Below, piece by piece: positions 1 to 7,095 of a stretch of DNA of 7,963 nucleotides. Every line of letters starts with the position of its first letter. Position 1 is the first letter of the stretch. Under the pieces are notes generated by a model. The model was not told the origin of the DNA, ran no database searches, and worked only from the letters and a program-made list of their open reading frames with translations. The DNA comes from an uncultured Oscillospiraceae bacterium (lineage in GTDB: Bacteria > Bacillota > Clostridia > Oscillospirales > Oscillospiraceae): contig CAJUEG010000101.1 of the NCBI GenBank assembly GCA_910584835.1, positions 1 to 7,963 on the forward strand. Direction: 5' to 3'. The position numbers and the translations under genes are program-made.

Positions 1-1
1 C

Positions 2-3000
2 GTGACCTTTGAGGTCTGGCATGACGGCGACCTGTTCGGGGAGTACACCACCAACACCAGCGGCGAGATTTTCCTTTACGACCTGGAACCCGGCACCTAT
101 CTGGTGAAGGAAATCGCCACGGACGACGCCCATGTGGTAAACTCCACCCCCCAGCAGATCGAATTGAAGGCCGGTGAAACGCAGACGCGGGAGCTGGTCT
201 TTTTCAACAGCTTGAAACCGGGCATCCATTTGGTGAAGGTCGATAGTGTAACAATGAAATCCCTGCCCAACGTCCGCTTTGAGTTCAAGAAGGTGGGCGG
301 GAGCTACCGGCAGGAGTTCACCACCGATGTGAACGGCGAGATTGACCTGAGTAAGCTGGACCCCGGCGCATACGAGGTGCGGGAACTGGAGGCCCCGGAG
401 GGGTATCTGATTGACAATGCTGTGCGGGTGGTGCAGATAAACCCGGATGAGAACGCCAATTTCGTGTTTACCAACACCCCCAAGCCCGCCCTGCGGCTTA
501 TCAAGACCAGCTCGGACGGCTCCCGGCTGGGCGGCGTTCATTTCCGCATCGCCAAGATCGAGGACGGCTCCCACTATCTGGATCGCATCACCGATGATAA
601 CGGCGAGATCAACATCGACAAGCTGGACCCCGGCGTGTATTCCGTGAAGGAGACAGCCACCACCTTCGACCACATTCTGGATGTGCGGGAGTATCATGTC
701 GAGCTGTTCCCCGGCCAGACCAGCACCATCACCATCGAGAATCAGCGGCGCTCCAACCTGACCATCCGCAAAACGGACAAGGACACCGGCGATCCCATTT
801 CCGGCGTGACCTTTACCTTGAATTTTGCGGACGGCCACACCATCACCACCGAGCCGACTGGCCCGGATGGAACAGTGACAGTTGAGAACCTGCTTCCCGG
901 CGTTTATACCGTCACAGAGCAGAATGTCCCGGAGGGGTACATTCTGGACACCACGCCCCAGCAGGTAACGCTCCTGCCCAACCGGAACGCATCGGTGCAG
1001 TTCCAGAACTATAAGCGGCCCACCCTGACGATCTCCAAGGTGGACATTAACGGGCGCTTTCTGACCGGCGCAATTTTTGAGGTCAAGACCAAGGCTGGCG
1101 TGAAGATCGGGGATTTCCCCGTGGGGCCGGATGGGAAGGTGACGATCCCCAACATCCATCTGACCGAGGGCTATTACATCATCACCGAGATTCAGGCCCC
1201 GAAGGGCTATATTCTGGATAAGACGCCCCATGAGGTCTATCTGCGCCCCGGTAAGACCACGGAAGTCTCCATTGAGAACGAGAAGAAGCCCGGACTGACC
1301 ATCATCAAGATCGACAGCGTGGTTGGCGATGGCGTCAAGGGCGCGAAGTTTGAACTGTGGGTGTCCAAGGACAAGACGGAGAACGGCACCTATCAAAAAC
1401 TCAACGATACCTTCTACTATACGGACGAAAACGGCATCATTGAGCTGCCGGAGCTGGACACGGGCTGGTACAAGGTAAAAGAGGTCGAGCCGCCGGAGGG
1501 CTATATGCTCAAAGAGCCGTCCGAGCAGACCCTTTATGTGGAGCATGACAAGGGCAGCACCATCACCTTTGAGAACATTCCCAAGTCAGCCCTGGTCATT
1601 CGGAAAATTGACGCCGACACTGGCGCGCCTCTCGTCAATGCCTGGTTCCGCGTCCGCTATCTTGGCGGCACCAGCGGCAGCGGCGGCACCATCATCGGGG
1701 AGTTCAACACCTCCAGCAACGGCAATATCATCATCACCGGGCTGGAGGCCGGAACCTATATCTGTGAGGAAATCAACGCGCCCAACGGCTATGTGATCGA
1801 CACCGCCCCGCAGACTGCCTATATCTCCGGCAAACAGCAGGATTGCATTACCCTGACCTTTACCAACAGCAAATACGGCTCCCTGCTGGTGAAAAAGGTG
1901 GACAGCGTGACCGGCGATCCGCTCAGTGACGTGCAGTTTTTTGTTACCACCAGCGATGGCGCGGTTGTGGGCAACAGCAACGGCTACTTCACCACCGACA
2001 GCGCCGGAACCATCCTGATCCCCGATATTAAACCGGGGACTACGCTGGTCGTGAAGGAAACCTGCGCCAAGGCTGGCTACGCCCTGGACGATACGCCGCA
2101 GACCGTAAAAATCGCGTCCAATGAAACCATGACGCTGGAATTTCGGAACCAGCCTCTTGGCAGCCTGCTCATTCGGAAGGTCTGCTCCGTCAACCCCAGC
2201 GTGACCCTGCAAAACGCCGAGTTCAAGGTCGCGTATGCGGACGGGACGCTTGTGGGCGACAGCAACGGTGTTTACCGTACCGATGAAGCCGGAGAAATCC
2301 GTATTACCGGCCTGATTCCCGGCAAGAGCGTAGTTGTCACCGAGACACGCGCCCCCAGCGGCTTTATCCTGGATACGCAGTCGCAGACAGTGCAGATCAA
2401 GGAGGGCGTTACGGTTTCCCTGACCTTCAAAAACCAGCCGAAGGGGGCCATTATCGTCCAGAAGCGAGACAGCGCCACCGGCCAGCCTTTGAGCGGCGCA
2501 GAGTTTAGGGTGACGACTGCCGCGGGCTGTGAGGTCGGTCTGGACGGCGTGATTGGCTCGTCTACGCTGACCCAAAACGGTATTTTCACAACGGACGCGC
2601 AGGGGGAAATCCGCATTTCCAACCTGGCCCCCGGCGCCTATGTGCTGAACGAGATCAAGGCCCCGAACGGCTATGTGATCGACACCCCCTCCACCAATGT
2701 GGTGATTGGGAGCGGCGGCGACACGCAGACCGTCATTGTGAAGAACTCCCGTGCCGGGACCCTGCTGATCGAGAAGAAGGATTCCCTGACCAATAAGCCG
2801 CTGAAAGGCGTCACCTTCAAGGTCACTACCGCCGCCGGCGAGTTTGTGCCTGATGAGAGCGGCAGAATTTCCTCCAACGGCCTCTATAACACCGACGCCA
2901 ACGGCCAGATCAAGATTTCCGGCGTGGTGGGGACGCTGGTGGTCACGGAGGTAAAGACCCTCCCCGGCTATGTGATTGACGAGGCCAGCCGCAGCCAGAC

Positions 3001-6000
3001 GGTTGTGGTGTACCCCAATGATACGCAAAAGCTGACGTTCTACAATACCCCCGGCACAACGCTGGTGATCCAGAAGTTTATCGCTGGCACCGACAACGAG
3101 CCGCTGAAAGGCGTTAAATTCCTGGTGACGGACGATAACGGGTCCCCTGTCGGCCCCAGCAACGGCGAGTATGTCACCGATGCCAACGGGCGCATCACCA
3201 TCAATGACCTCACCCCCGGCAGCACCGTCACCGCCCGCGAGGTTCAGACCGTAGAGGGCTACGTCCTGGACGGCTCCCCCAAGTCCATCAAGATCAAGGA
3301 GGGCGAGGTCCAGACCCTTACCTTCACCAACCGGAAAGCCGGAACGCTGGTCATTCTGAAGAAGGACAGCGTGAGCGGCGCGCTGATTCCCGGCGCACAG
3401 TTCCAGCTTACCTACGCCAACGGTGGATTTGTGGACGCTGACAACGGGCATTTGTCCAGCAACGGCCTCTATACCACTGATGATAAGGGAGAAATCCGTA
3501 TTTCCGGTTTGGTGGGCACCATTGTCGCAAAGGAACTCAAAGCGGCCCCTGGCTACATCATGGATGCCAGTACGCAGACACAGACCGTCACCGTCAACCC
3601 GGAGGACACGCAGACGCTTACCTTCCTCAATGAACCGCTGGCCTCCCTGACCATCACCAAGCTGGATTCCGTCACGGGTAAGCCTGTGCCCAATACCTCT
3701 TTTGTGGTGAAGGATGGAAATGGGAACGTGCTGGCCCGCTGCACCACCGGGAAGGATGGCGCCGCCACCGTTACCGGCCTCGTCCCCGGAAGCACTGTGG
3801 TGGTTTCCGAGGTCAGTGTGCCCAGCGGCTATGTGCTGGACACTACGCCCAAGACCATTATCGTGAAAAATGGCGCGAACGCCCTGACGGGCAGCACCGG
3901 CACCGTGACCAATCCGGGCACTAACCCCGGCGGCAGCACCGGCGATGGCAACGACCTGACTTTTGAGAATGACCCGAAGCAAACCCTGACCATTCACAAG
4001 TACATTGAGGGCACCGCCAATGAGCCTCTGGCCGGTGTGTGCTTCAAAGTGGTGGATGGGAATGGCGCTCCTGTCGGCCCCGGCGATGGCACCTTCTACA
4101 CCGATGCCAAGGGCGAGATTGTGATTGAGGGGCTGGAACCCGGCACCACCATCACCGCCCAGGAGGTCAAGACGGTGGAGGGCTTCGTGCAGGACGGCAC
4201 CCCGAAATCCGTGAAGATCAAGGCGGGTCAGGGCGCTCCCACGCTCACCTTCTGGAACAAGCGGGCCGGGGAGCTTATCATCCGCAAGCTGGACAAGGCC
4301 ACCGGCAAACCTCTGGCCGGGGTGGAGTTTGAACTGACCTACGCCGGGGGCGGCTATGTGGACAACGCCAACGGGCATCTGTCCTCCAATGGCCTCTATA
4401 CCACCGACGCCCACGGCGAGATTCACATTTCCGGCGTGACCGGCACCATCGTGGTGAAGGAAACCCGCACCATTGAGGGCTACACCATCGACCCGGCGAC
4501 CCAAACGCAGACGGTGAAGGTCAATCCCCAGGACACGCAGACCCTCACCTTCTACAACGCCCCCAAGCAGACCCTCACCATTCAGAAGTATGTGGACGGC
4601 ACCACCGACCCCATCCAAGGCGTGACCTTCCTCATCACTGACAGCTCCGGGCAGGTGATGGGGCCGAACAACGGCGAGTATGTCACCGACCGCAATGGCC
4701 GAATTGTCCTCACCGATCTGGTTCCCGGAACCACCATCACCGCCAAGGAGGTCAAGGCTGTCAGCGGCTATGTGCTGGACACCACGCCGCAGTCCATCCT
4801 TATCAAGAGCGGCATTGCTCAGACCCTCACCTTCTTCAATAAGAGCGAGGGCGGGTTGGAGCTTATCAAGGTTTCCGAGAGCGACCCCACCCGGCGCATC
4901 CCCGGCACTACCTTTGAGATCAGGAAGATGGACGGCGCTCTGGTGGAGACTGTCACAACCGGCAAGGATGGCCGTGTCCATGTCAACCTGGACGCTGGCA
5001 GCTACTACGCCCTTGAAATTGAGGCGGCGCAGGGGTTCAAGCTGGACGCCACCCATCATGATTTTACGGTGCAGGACGGCAAAACCACCACGCTGACGGT
5101 GAAAAACAAGCCTTTCAGCGGGATTCTGATTCATAAGACCGACAGCGCGACCGGCAAGGGAATTTATGGCGTTTCCTTCCTGCTCTATGACAGCACCAAC
5201 ACCCCCATCGGGCAGTATACCTCTGACAACAGCGGCTACGTCTACATTGAGGGGCTGACCATTTCCGGGCGGTACTATCTCCGGGAGCTGGAGAATGAGG
5301 GGTATATCGTGGACACGCAGATGAAAACGGTCTATGTGACCGCTGGGGAGACTACTCTGGTGGAGTGGAAGAATACCCCCATCACCGCGCAAATCCAGAT
5401 CATCAAGAAGTCCGCCGACTACAACCCCACCAACGGTCTGCCGGAGGGTACGCTTCTGTCCGGCGCGGTCTTTGAGATTTACGATAAGGCCAACAATGTG
5501 GTGGACACCATCAAGAGCGACAGCCGGGGACTGGCGGTTTCCAAGCCCCTCCCGCTGGGCCGCTACACCATCAAGGAGGTCAAGGCCCCGGATAACTACG
5601 GCGTGAATGATACGGTTCTCAACGCCTATCTGGAGCATAAGGGGCAAATCCTCACCTTTGAGGTCACGAACAAGTCCCTGACCACCGGCGTTTCCATCAC
5701 CAAGACCGGCCCCAAGGAGGTCATGGGCGGCCAGCCGGTGCGCTATATGTTCTCCGGGATCGCCAATACCTCCAATGTCCGGCTGGACAGCTTCTATTGG
5801 AGGGACACGCTGCCCGCCGAGGTCATTCTGGATAAGATCGTGACCGGCACCTACAACTACCCCGGCAACTATAAGATCGTGTACCGCGTCAACGGCGGCG
5901 AGTACCAGACCTTGGCCGACAACCTGAGTACGCATAAGAACTACACCCTGGCGGCATCCCCTGTGGCCCTTGGGCTGGCCTCCAACGAGCGCGTGACCGA

Positions 6001-6214
6001 GATCATGTTTGTCTTTGGTCAGGCCCCCGCTGGCTTCGCGCAGGTAGAAAAGCCCTATATCTACTGCAACGCCAGACCCGGCCTCCCCGCCGGTTCCTTT
6101 GTGAACAAGGCTGACGTGGGCGGCGTGTATAACGGCGAGTGGATTCAGGCCGTTTCCCGCTGGGTAACGACCATCTACGGCAAAAAGACCACCCTGCCCC
6201 GGACGGGCTATTGA
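2..6214 (+). CDS. Giant SpaA/Cna-B repeat surface protein ending in LPRTG (5' partial)
   Basis: This is the C-terminal 2070 residues of an exported fibrous cell-surface protein; the reading frame is open at the window edge, so true start, signal peptide and any N-terminal adhesive domain lie upstream. The GTG at position 2 is simply an internal Val codon. The order is a truncated Cna-B domain (residues 1-74), 19 complete Cna-B/SpaA domains (75-1896), a DUF11-like domain (1897-2070) and a terminal LPRTG-Tyr. Repeats follow the family pattern: an IxKxD first strand, a GxY/TTDxxGxI middle, an E-x-x-AP-x-GY-x-x-D segment and a TFxN last strand. Cna-B domains are stalk modules of Gram-positive adhesins and pilins, often stabilised by Lys-Asn isopeptide bonds. 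I saw no pilin YPK-type motif, so an adhesin-like stalk is more likely than a pilus backbone. The ligand is unknown. Eight cysteines cluster unusually in domains 7-10, 14-15 and the tail. Confidence 0.95.
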   Translation: MTFEVWHDGDLFGEYTTNTSGEIFLYDLEPGTYLVKEIATDDAHVVNSTPQQIELKAGETQTRELVFFNSLKPGIHLVKVDSVTMKSLPNVRFEFKKVGGSYRQEFTTDVNGEIDLSKLDPGAYEVRELEAPEGYLIDNAVRVVQINPDENANFVFTNTPKPALRLIKTSSDGSRLGGVHFRIAKIEDGSHYLDRITDDNGEINIDKLDPGVYSVKETATTFDHILDVREYHVELFPGQTSTITIENQRRSNLTIRKTDKDTGDPISGVTFTLNFADGHTITTEPTGPDGTVTVENLLPGVYTVTEQNVPEGYILDTTPQQVTLLPNRNASVQFQNYKRPTLTISKVDINGRFLTGAIFEVKTKAGVKIGDFPVGPDGKVTIPNIHLTEGYYIITEIQAPKGYILDKTPHEVYLRPGKTTEVSIENEKKPGLTIIKIDSVVGDGVKGAKFELWVSKDKTENGTYQKLNDTFYYTDENGIIELPELDTGWYKVKEVEPPEGYMLKEPSEQTLYVEHDKGSTITFENIPKSALVIRKIDADTGAPLVNAWFRVRYLGGTSGSGGTIIGEFNTSSNGNIIITGLEAGTYICEEINAPNGYVIDTAPQTAYISGKQQDCITLTFTNSKYGSLLVKKVDSVTGDPLSDVQFFVTTSDGAVVGNSNGYFTTDSAGTILIPDIKPGTTLVVKETCAKAGYALDDTPQTVKIASNETMTLEFRNQPLGSLLIRKVCSVNPSVTLQNAEFKVAYADGTLVGDSNGVYRTDEAGEIRITGLIPGKSVVVTETRAPSGFILDTQSQTVQIKEGVTVSLTFKNQPKGAIIVQKRDSATGQPLSGAEFRVTTAAGCEVGLDGVIGSSTLTQNGIFTTDAQGEIRISNLAPGAYVLNEIKAPNGYVIDTPSTNVVIGSGGDTQTVIVKNSRAGTLLIEKKDSLTNKPLKGVTFKVTTAAGEFVPDESGRISSNGLYNTDANGQIKISGVVGTLVVTEVKTLPGYVIDEASRSQTVVVYPNDTQKLTFYNTPGTTLVIQKFIAGTDNEPLKGVKFLVTDDNGSPVGPSNGEYVTDANGRITINDLTPGSTVTAREVQTVEGYVLDGSPKSIKIKEGEVQTLTFTNRKAGTLVILKKDSVSGALIPGAQFQLTYANGGFVDADNGHLSSNGLYTTDDKGEIRISGLVGTIVAKELKAAPGYIMDASTQTQTVTVNPEDTQTLTFLNEPLASLTITKLDSVTGKPVPNTSFVVKDGNGNVLARCTTGKDGAATVTGLVPGSTVVVSEVSVPSGYVLDTTPKTIIVKNGANALTGSTGTVTNPGTNPGGSTGDGNDLTFENDPKQTLTIHKYIEGTANEPLAGVCFKVVDGNGAPVGPGDGTFYTDAKGEIVIEGLEPGTTITAQEVKTVEGFVQDGTPKSVKIKAGQGAPTLTFWNKRAGELIIRKLDKATGKPLAGVEFELTYAGGGYVDNANGHLSSNGLYTTDAHGEIHISGVTGTIVVKETRTIEGYTIDPATQTQTVKVNPQDTQTLTFYNAPKQTLTIQKYVDGTTDPIQGVTFLITDSSGQVMGPNNGEYVTDRNGRIVLTDLVPGTTITAKEVKAVSGYVLDTTPQSILIKSGIAQTLTFFNKSEGGLELIKVSESDPTRRIPGTTFEIRKMDGALVETVTTGKDGRVHVNLDAGSYYALEIEAAQGFKLDATHHDFTVQDGKTTTLTVKNKPFSGILIHKTDSATGKGIYGVSFLLYDSTNTPIGQYTSDNSGYVYIEGLTISGRYYLRELENEGYIVDTQMKTVYVTAGETTLVEWKNTPITAQIQIIKKSADYNPTNGLPEGTLLSGAVFEIYDKANNVVDTIKSDSRGLAVSKPLPLGRYTIKEVKAPDNYGVNDTVLNAYLEHKGQILTFEVTNKSLTTGVSITKTGPKEVMGGQPVRYMFSGIANTSNVRLDSFYWRDTLPAEVILDKIVTGTYNYPGNYKIVYRVNGGEYQTLADNLSTHKNYTLAASPVALGLASNERVTEIMFVFGQAPAGFAQVEKPYIYCNARPGLPAGSFVNKADVGGVYNGEWIQAVSRWVTTIYGKKTTLPRTGY
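2762..4855 (+). repeat. Higher-order A-B domain pairs within the Cna-B array (domains 11-17)
   Basis: Two subtypes alternate here. Type A (domains 11, 13, 16; starts 2762, 3347, 4274) is exactly 100 residues each time. It carries SSNGLYTTD, ISGVVGT in place of the usual PGxY turn, and a TQTQTV-V-NP-DTQ-LTF ending. Type B (domains 12, 15, 17; starts 3062, 3986, 4574; 95, 96 and 94 residues) carries QK-(F/Y)-hydrophobic-x-GT in place of KxD, then PVGP-NGEYVTD, PGTTITA and P-S-KIK. The order is A-B-A-C-B-A-B, where C is domain 14. Linkers agree with this: B-to-A junctions read NRKAGT and NKRAGE, while an A-to-B junction reads YNAPKQT. The simplest reading is duplication of a two-domain unit with domain 14 inserted later, although the copies have since diverged. 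Confidence 0.8.
3869..3955 (+). other. Gly/Thr/Asn-rich flexible insertion inside Cna-B domain 14
   Basis: Residues 1290-1318 are low-complexity, rich in Gly, Thr, Asn and Pro (for example TGSTGTVTNPGTNPGG). They sit between the penultimate strand (KTIIVK) and the last strand (LTFEN) of domain 14, which makes it the longest domain at 113 residues. The corresponding loop in other domains is only a few residues (such as PEDTQ or KEGEVQ). It is likely a disordered surface loop. The Lys, Glu and Asn of this domain are still present, so the fold is probably intact. Confidence 0.75.
5690..6211 (+). other. C-terminal DUF11-like domain of the surface protein
   Basis: Residues 1897-2070 break the Cna-B pattern. 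The segment starts with ITKTGPKEVMGGQ and continues with RYMFSGIANTSNVRLD, then F-Y-W-R-D-TLPAEV, a TGTYN segment, YRVNGGEY, and a closing SFVNKADVGG. The layout of G-x-V-x-Y, N-T-S/N, D-x-LP and a late F-x-N-x-A-x-V matches the DUF11/conserved-repeat (immunoglobulin-like) domains found next to sortase signals in Clostridia surface proteins. Assignment rests on motif recall. Its role may be to present the terminal LPRTG. Confidence 0.6.
6194..6214 (+). other. LPRTG sortase-type motif at the extreme C-terminus, without membrane tail
   Basis: Codons at 6194-6208 encode LPRTG, followed by one Tyr codon and TGA at 6212. Standard cell-wall sorting signals continue after LPxTG with roughly 15-20 hydrophobic residues and a short basic tail; neither exists here. 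The motif itself is a perfect LPxTG. Whether a sortase can use it without a retention segment is unknown. Confidence 0.85.
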
Positions 6215-6251
6215 GCCTTTCCACTTCCCTTCAATCCAACTTCAACCCATT

Positions 6252-6291
6252 GCCCCGGAAGGACTTCGGCTCCTTCCGGGGCTTCTTTTTT
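6252..6291 (+). terminator. Rho-independent terminator after the surface-protein gene
   Basis: Positions 6252-6263 (GCCCCGGAAGGA) pair perfectly with 6271-6282 (TCCTTCCGGGGC), a 12-bp stem with a 7-base CTTCGGC loop. A T-rich run follows to 6291, with six consecutive Ts at 6286-6291. No T tract is present on the opposite side, so it acts on plus-strand transcription only. It lies 37 bases after the TGA. The remaining bases 6215-6251 show no other feature. Confidence 0.92.
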
Positions 6292-6295
6292 GCCT

Positions 6296-6315
6296 AAAAG
6301 GAGGAAGATGTAACG
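6296..6315 (+). promoter_or_regulatory. Strong Shine-Dalgarno with non-canonical start region for the PP-loop gene
   Basis: AAAAGGAGG at 6296-6304 is a near-perfect ribosome binding site. ATG occurs at 6308-6310 but is followed at once by TAA in that frame. In the frame of the downstream gene the nearby codons are GTA (6310, 5-base spacing) and ACG (6313, 8-base spacing); neither is a standard start. ACG at 6313 differs by one base from ATG and has the best spacing. GTA at 6310 differs by one base from GTG. The SD could also pair with the terminator T tract (CTTCTTTT at 6282-6289 against AAAAGGAG at 6296-6303, one G-U) in read-through RNA. Confidence 0.6.
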
Positions 6316-7095
6316 AAAAGCGAAGAAAACAGCAACAATCTATACACAATTTCACTGTCCGGCGGCAAGGATTCCAGCGCACTCCTGCTGTTGATGATTG
6401 AGAAGGATATGCCCATTGACTGCGTTCTCTATGCGGATACGACCATGGAATTTCCTGAGATGGAGGCCCACATCGCCAAACTGGACGATCTTCTCTGCCG
6501 GGAGCGCGGCATCCATATCACCACCCTGCGGCATCCCCAGGGTTTTGAATGGCTGATGTTTAACGTTCCCCAACAGCAGAAACGCGCCATAGAGCGACGT
6601 ATCGCTATGGACCAACCTTTGACTGGCTACGGCTGGCCGGGGATGAAGGTGCGCTGGTGTACCGGCCAGCTCAAAACCCACCTGATCCAGAAAGAGGTCA
6701 ACCGGCTCAAAAAGGAGAAGAACGCCCTGCACCATATCGGTATCGCCGCTGATGAGGCCCACCGCTGTAAAGACGATCCGCAGAATCGCTATCCCTTGGT
6801 GGAGTGGGGCATCACCGAGGCCCAGGCATTGCAAATCTGCTATAACCGGGGTTTCGATTGGGACGGGCTATACGAGATTTACCACCGGGCCTCCTGCTGG
6901 TGCTGTCCCCTTCAGCGCATTGACGAACTGCGGAAATTGCGGACACACCACCCGGAACTGTGGGCACGGCTGCGGGATATGGATAACAGGGCGCGGGCTA
7001 TGTACGGCCCCGGCCCCCTGGGACAGTTCAAGCAGAATTGGAGCGTAGAGCGGCTGGAGGAACGCTTTGCGAGGGAGGAGGCACAGGCAACATGA
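6313..7095 (+). CDS. PP-loop ATPase of the PAPS reductase / DndC-like family
   Basis: The protein belongs to the adenine-nucleotide alpha-hydrolase superfamily that includes PAPS reductase and the DNA-thiolation protein DndC. Counting from ACG at 6313 (260 residues), the PP-loop SGGKDSSA is at 16-23, preceded by the strand LYTISL and followed by VLYADTTMEFPEM. Likely metal or Fe-S ligands are C116 in RWCT and C195, C197 and C198 in CWCCP; C176 (ICYNRGFDW) is also a candidate. A start at TTG 6391 or ATG 6394 is rejected because it would remove the PP-loop. The frame is open back to a stop at 6295 but has no ATG, GTG or TTG before the motif; ACG is the best-spaced candidate after a strong SD. 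No sulfate-assimilation or dnd partner genes are visible, so true sulfate reduction is unlikely. A nucleotide- or nucleic-acid-directed role is possible but unproven. The gene overlaps the next by 4 nt. Confidence 0.85.
   Translation, partial: TKSEENSNNLYTISLSGGKDSSALLLLMIEKDMPIDCVLYADTTMEFPEMEAHIAKLDDLLCRERGIHITTLRHPQGFEWLMFNVPQQQKRAIERRIAMDQPLTGYGWPGMKVRWCTGQLKTHLIQKEVNRLKKEKNALHHIGIAADEAHRCKDDPQNRYPLVEWGITEAQALQICYNRGFDWDGLYEIYHRASCWCCPLQRIDELRKLRTHHPELWARLRDMDNRARAMYGPGPLGQFKQNWSVERLEERFAREEAQAT
7073..7081 (+). promoter_or_regulatory. Ribosome binding site of the helix-turn-helix gene
   Basis: GGGAGGAGG lies inside the end of the PP-loop gene. Its last base is 10 nt from ATG at 7092 and 16 nt from the second ATG at 7098, so the first ATG is preferred. 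The longer frame opening at TTG 7038 has no matching ribosome binding site and would run 54 bases further into the preceding gene. Confidence 0.65.

Larger units (their letters stand above)
2..5689 (+). repeat. Tandem array of 20 SpaA/Cna-B domains (first one truncated)
   Basis: Domain boundaries, taken at the IxK first strand, begin at nucleotides 2 (partial), 224, 491, 758, 1025, 1295, 1592, 1883, 2165, 2450, 2762, 3062, 3347, 3647, 3986, 4274, 4574, 4856, 5123 and 5393. Lengths run from 89 to 113 residues; domains 2, 3 and 4 are exactly 89 each. All 19 complete domains keep a Lys in the first strand, a Glu in the E-x-x-AP-GY strand and an Asn in the last strand (FTN, FEN, FYN, WKN and similar). 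These are the isopeptide positions known for the family. Sequence divergence between most neighbours is high, so the array is old rather than a recent expansion. Boundaries were set by eye and may be off by a few residues. Confidence 0.9.

Noticed and set aside
1586..5935. A 1449-codon open frame on the minus strand inside the surface-protein gene
   Set aside because: It is in codon register with the sense gene, so it can be closed only by sense codons TCA, TTA and CTA. The GC-rich sense gene uses none of these over that span. The repeats and strong Cna-B homology belong to the plus strand; the minus translation has no recognisable domain and no credible ribosome binding site was found.
6212..6240. 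Weak -35-like TTGAGC at 6212 considered as promoter of the downstream operon
   Set aside because: No convincing TATAAT-like box is found at the proper spacing, and a transcript from here would meet the terminator at once.
6212..6311. Possible read-through of the TGA into a missing sorting tail
   Set aside because: The in-frame continuation (about 32 residues, ending KRRKM before TAA at 6311) is Pro- and Ser-rich rather than hydrophobic and runs across the terminator hairpin, so it does not resemble a membrane segment; the basic end is simply the translated SD region.
6352..6834. 160-codon minus-strand frame opposite the PP-loop gene
   Set aside because: It is a shadow of a gene with clear motifs on the plus strand and has no ribosome binding site or recognised domain.
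6391..7095. Start of the PP-loop gene at TTG 6391 or ATG 6394
   Set aside because: It would remove the SGGKDS ATP-binding loop and has no Shine-Dalgarno, while a strong SD stands at 6296-6304 and the open frame upstream is clearly homologous sequence.
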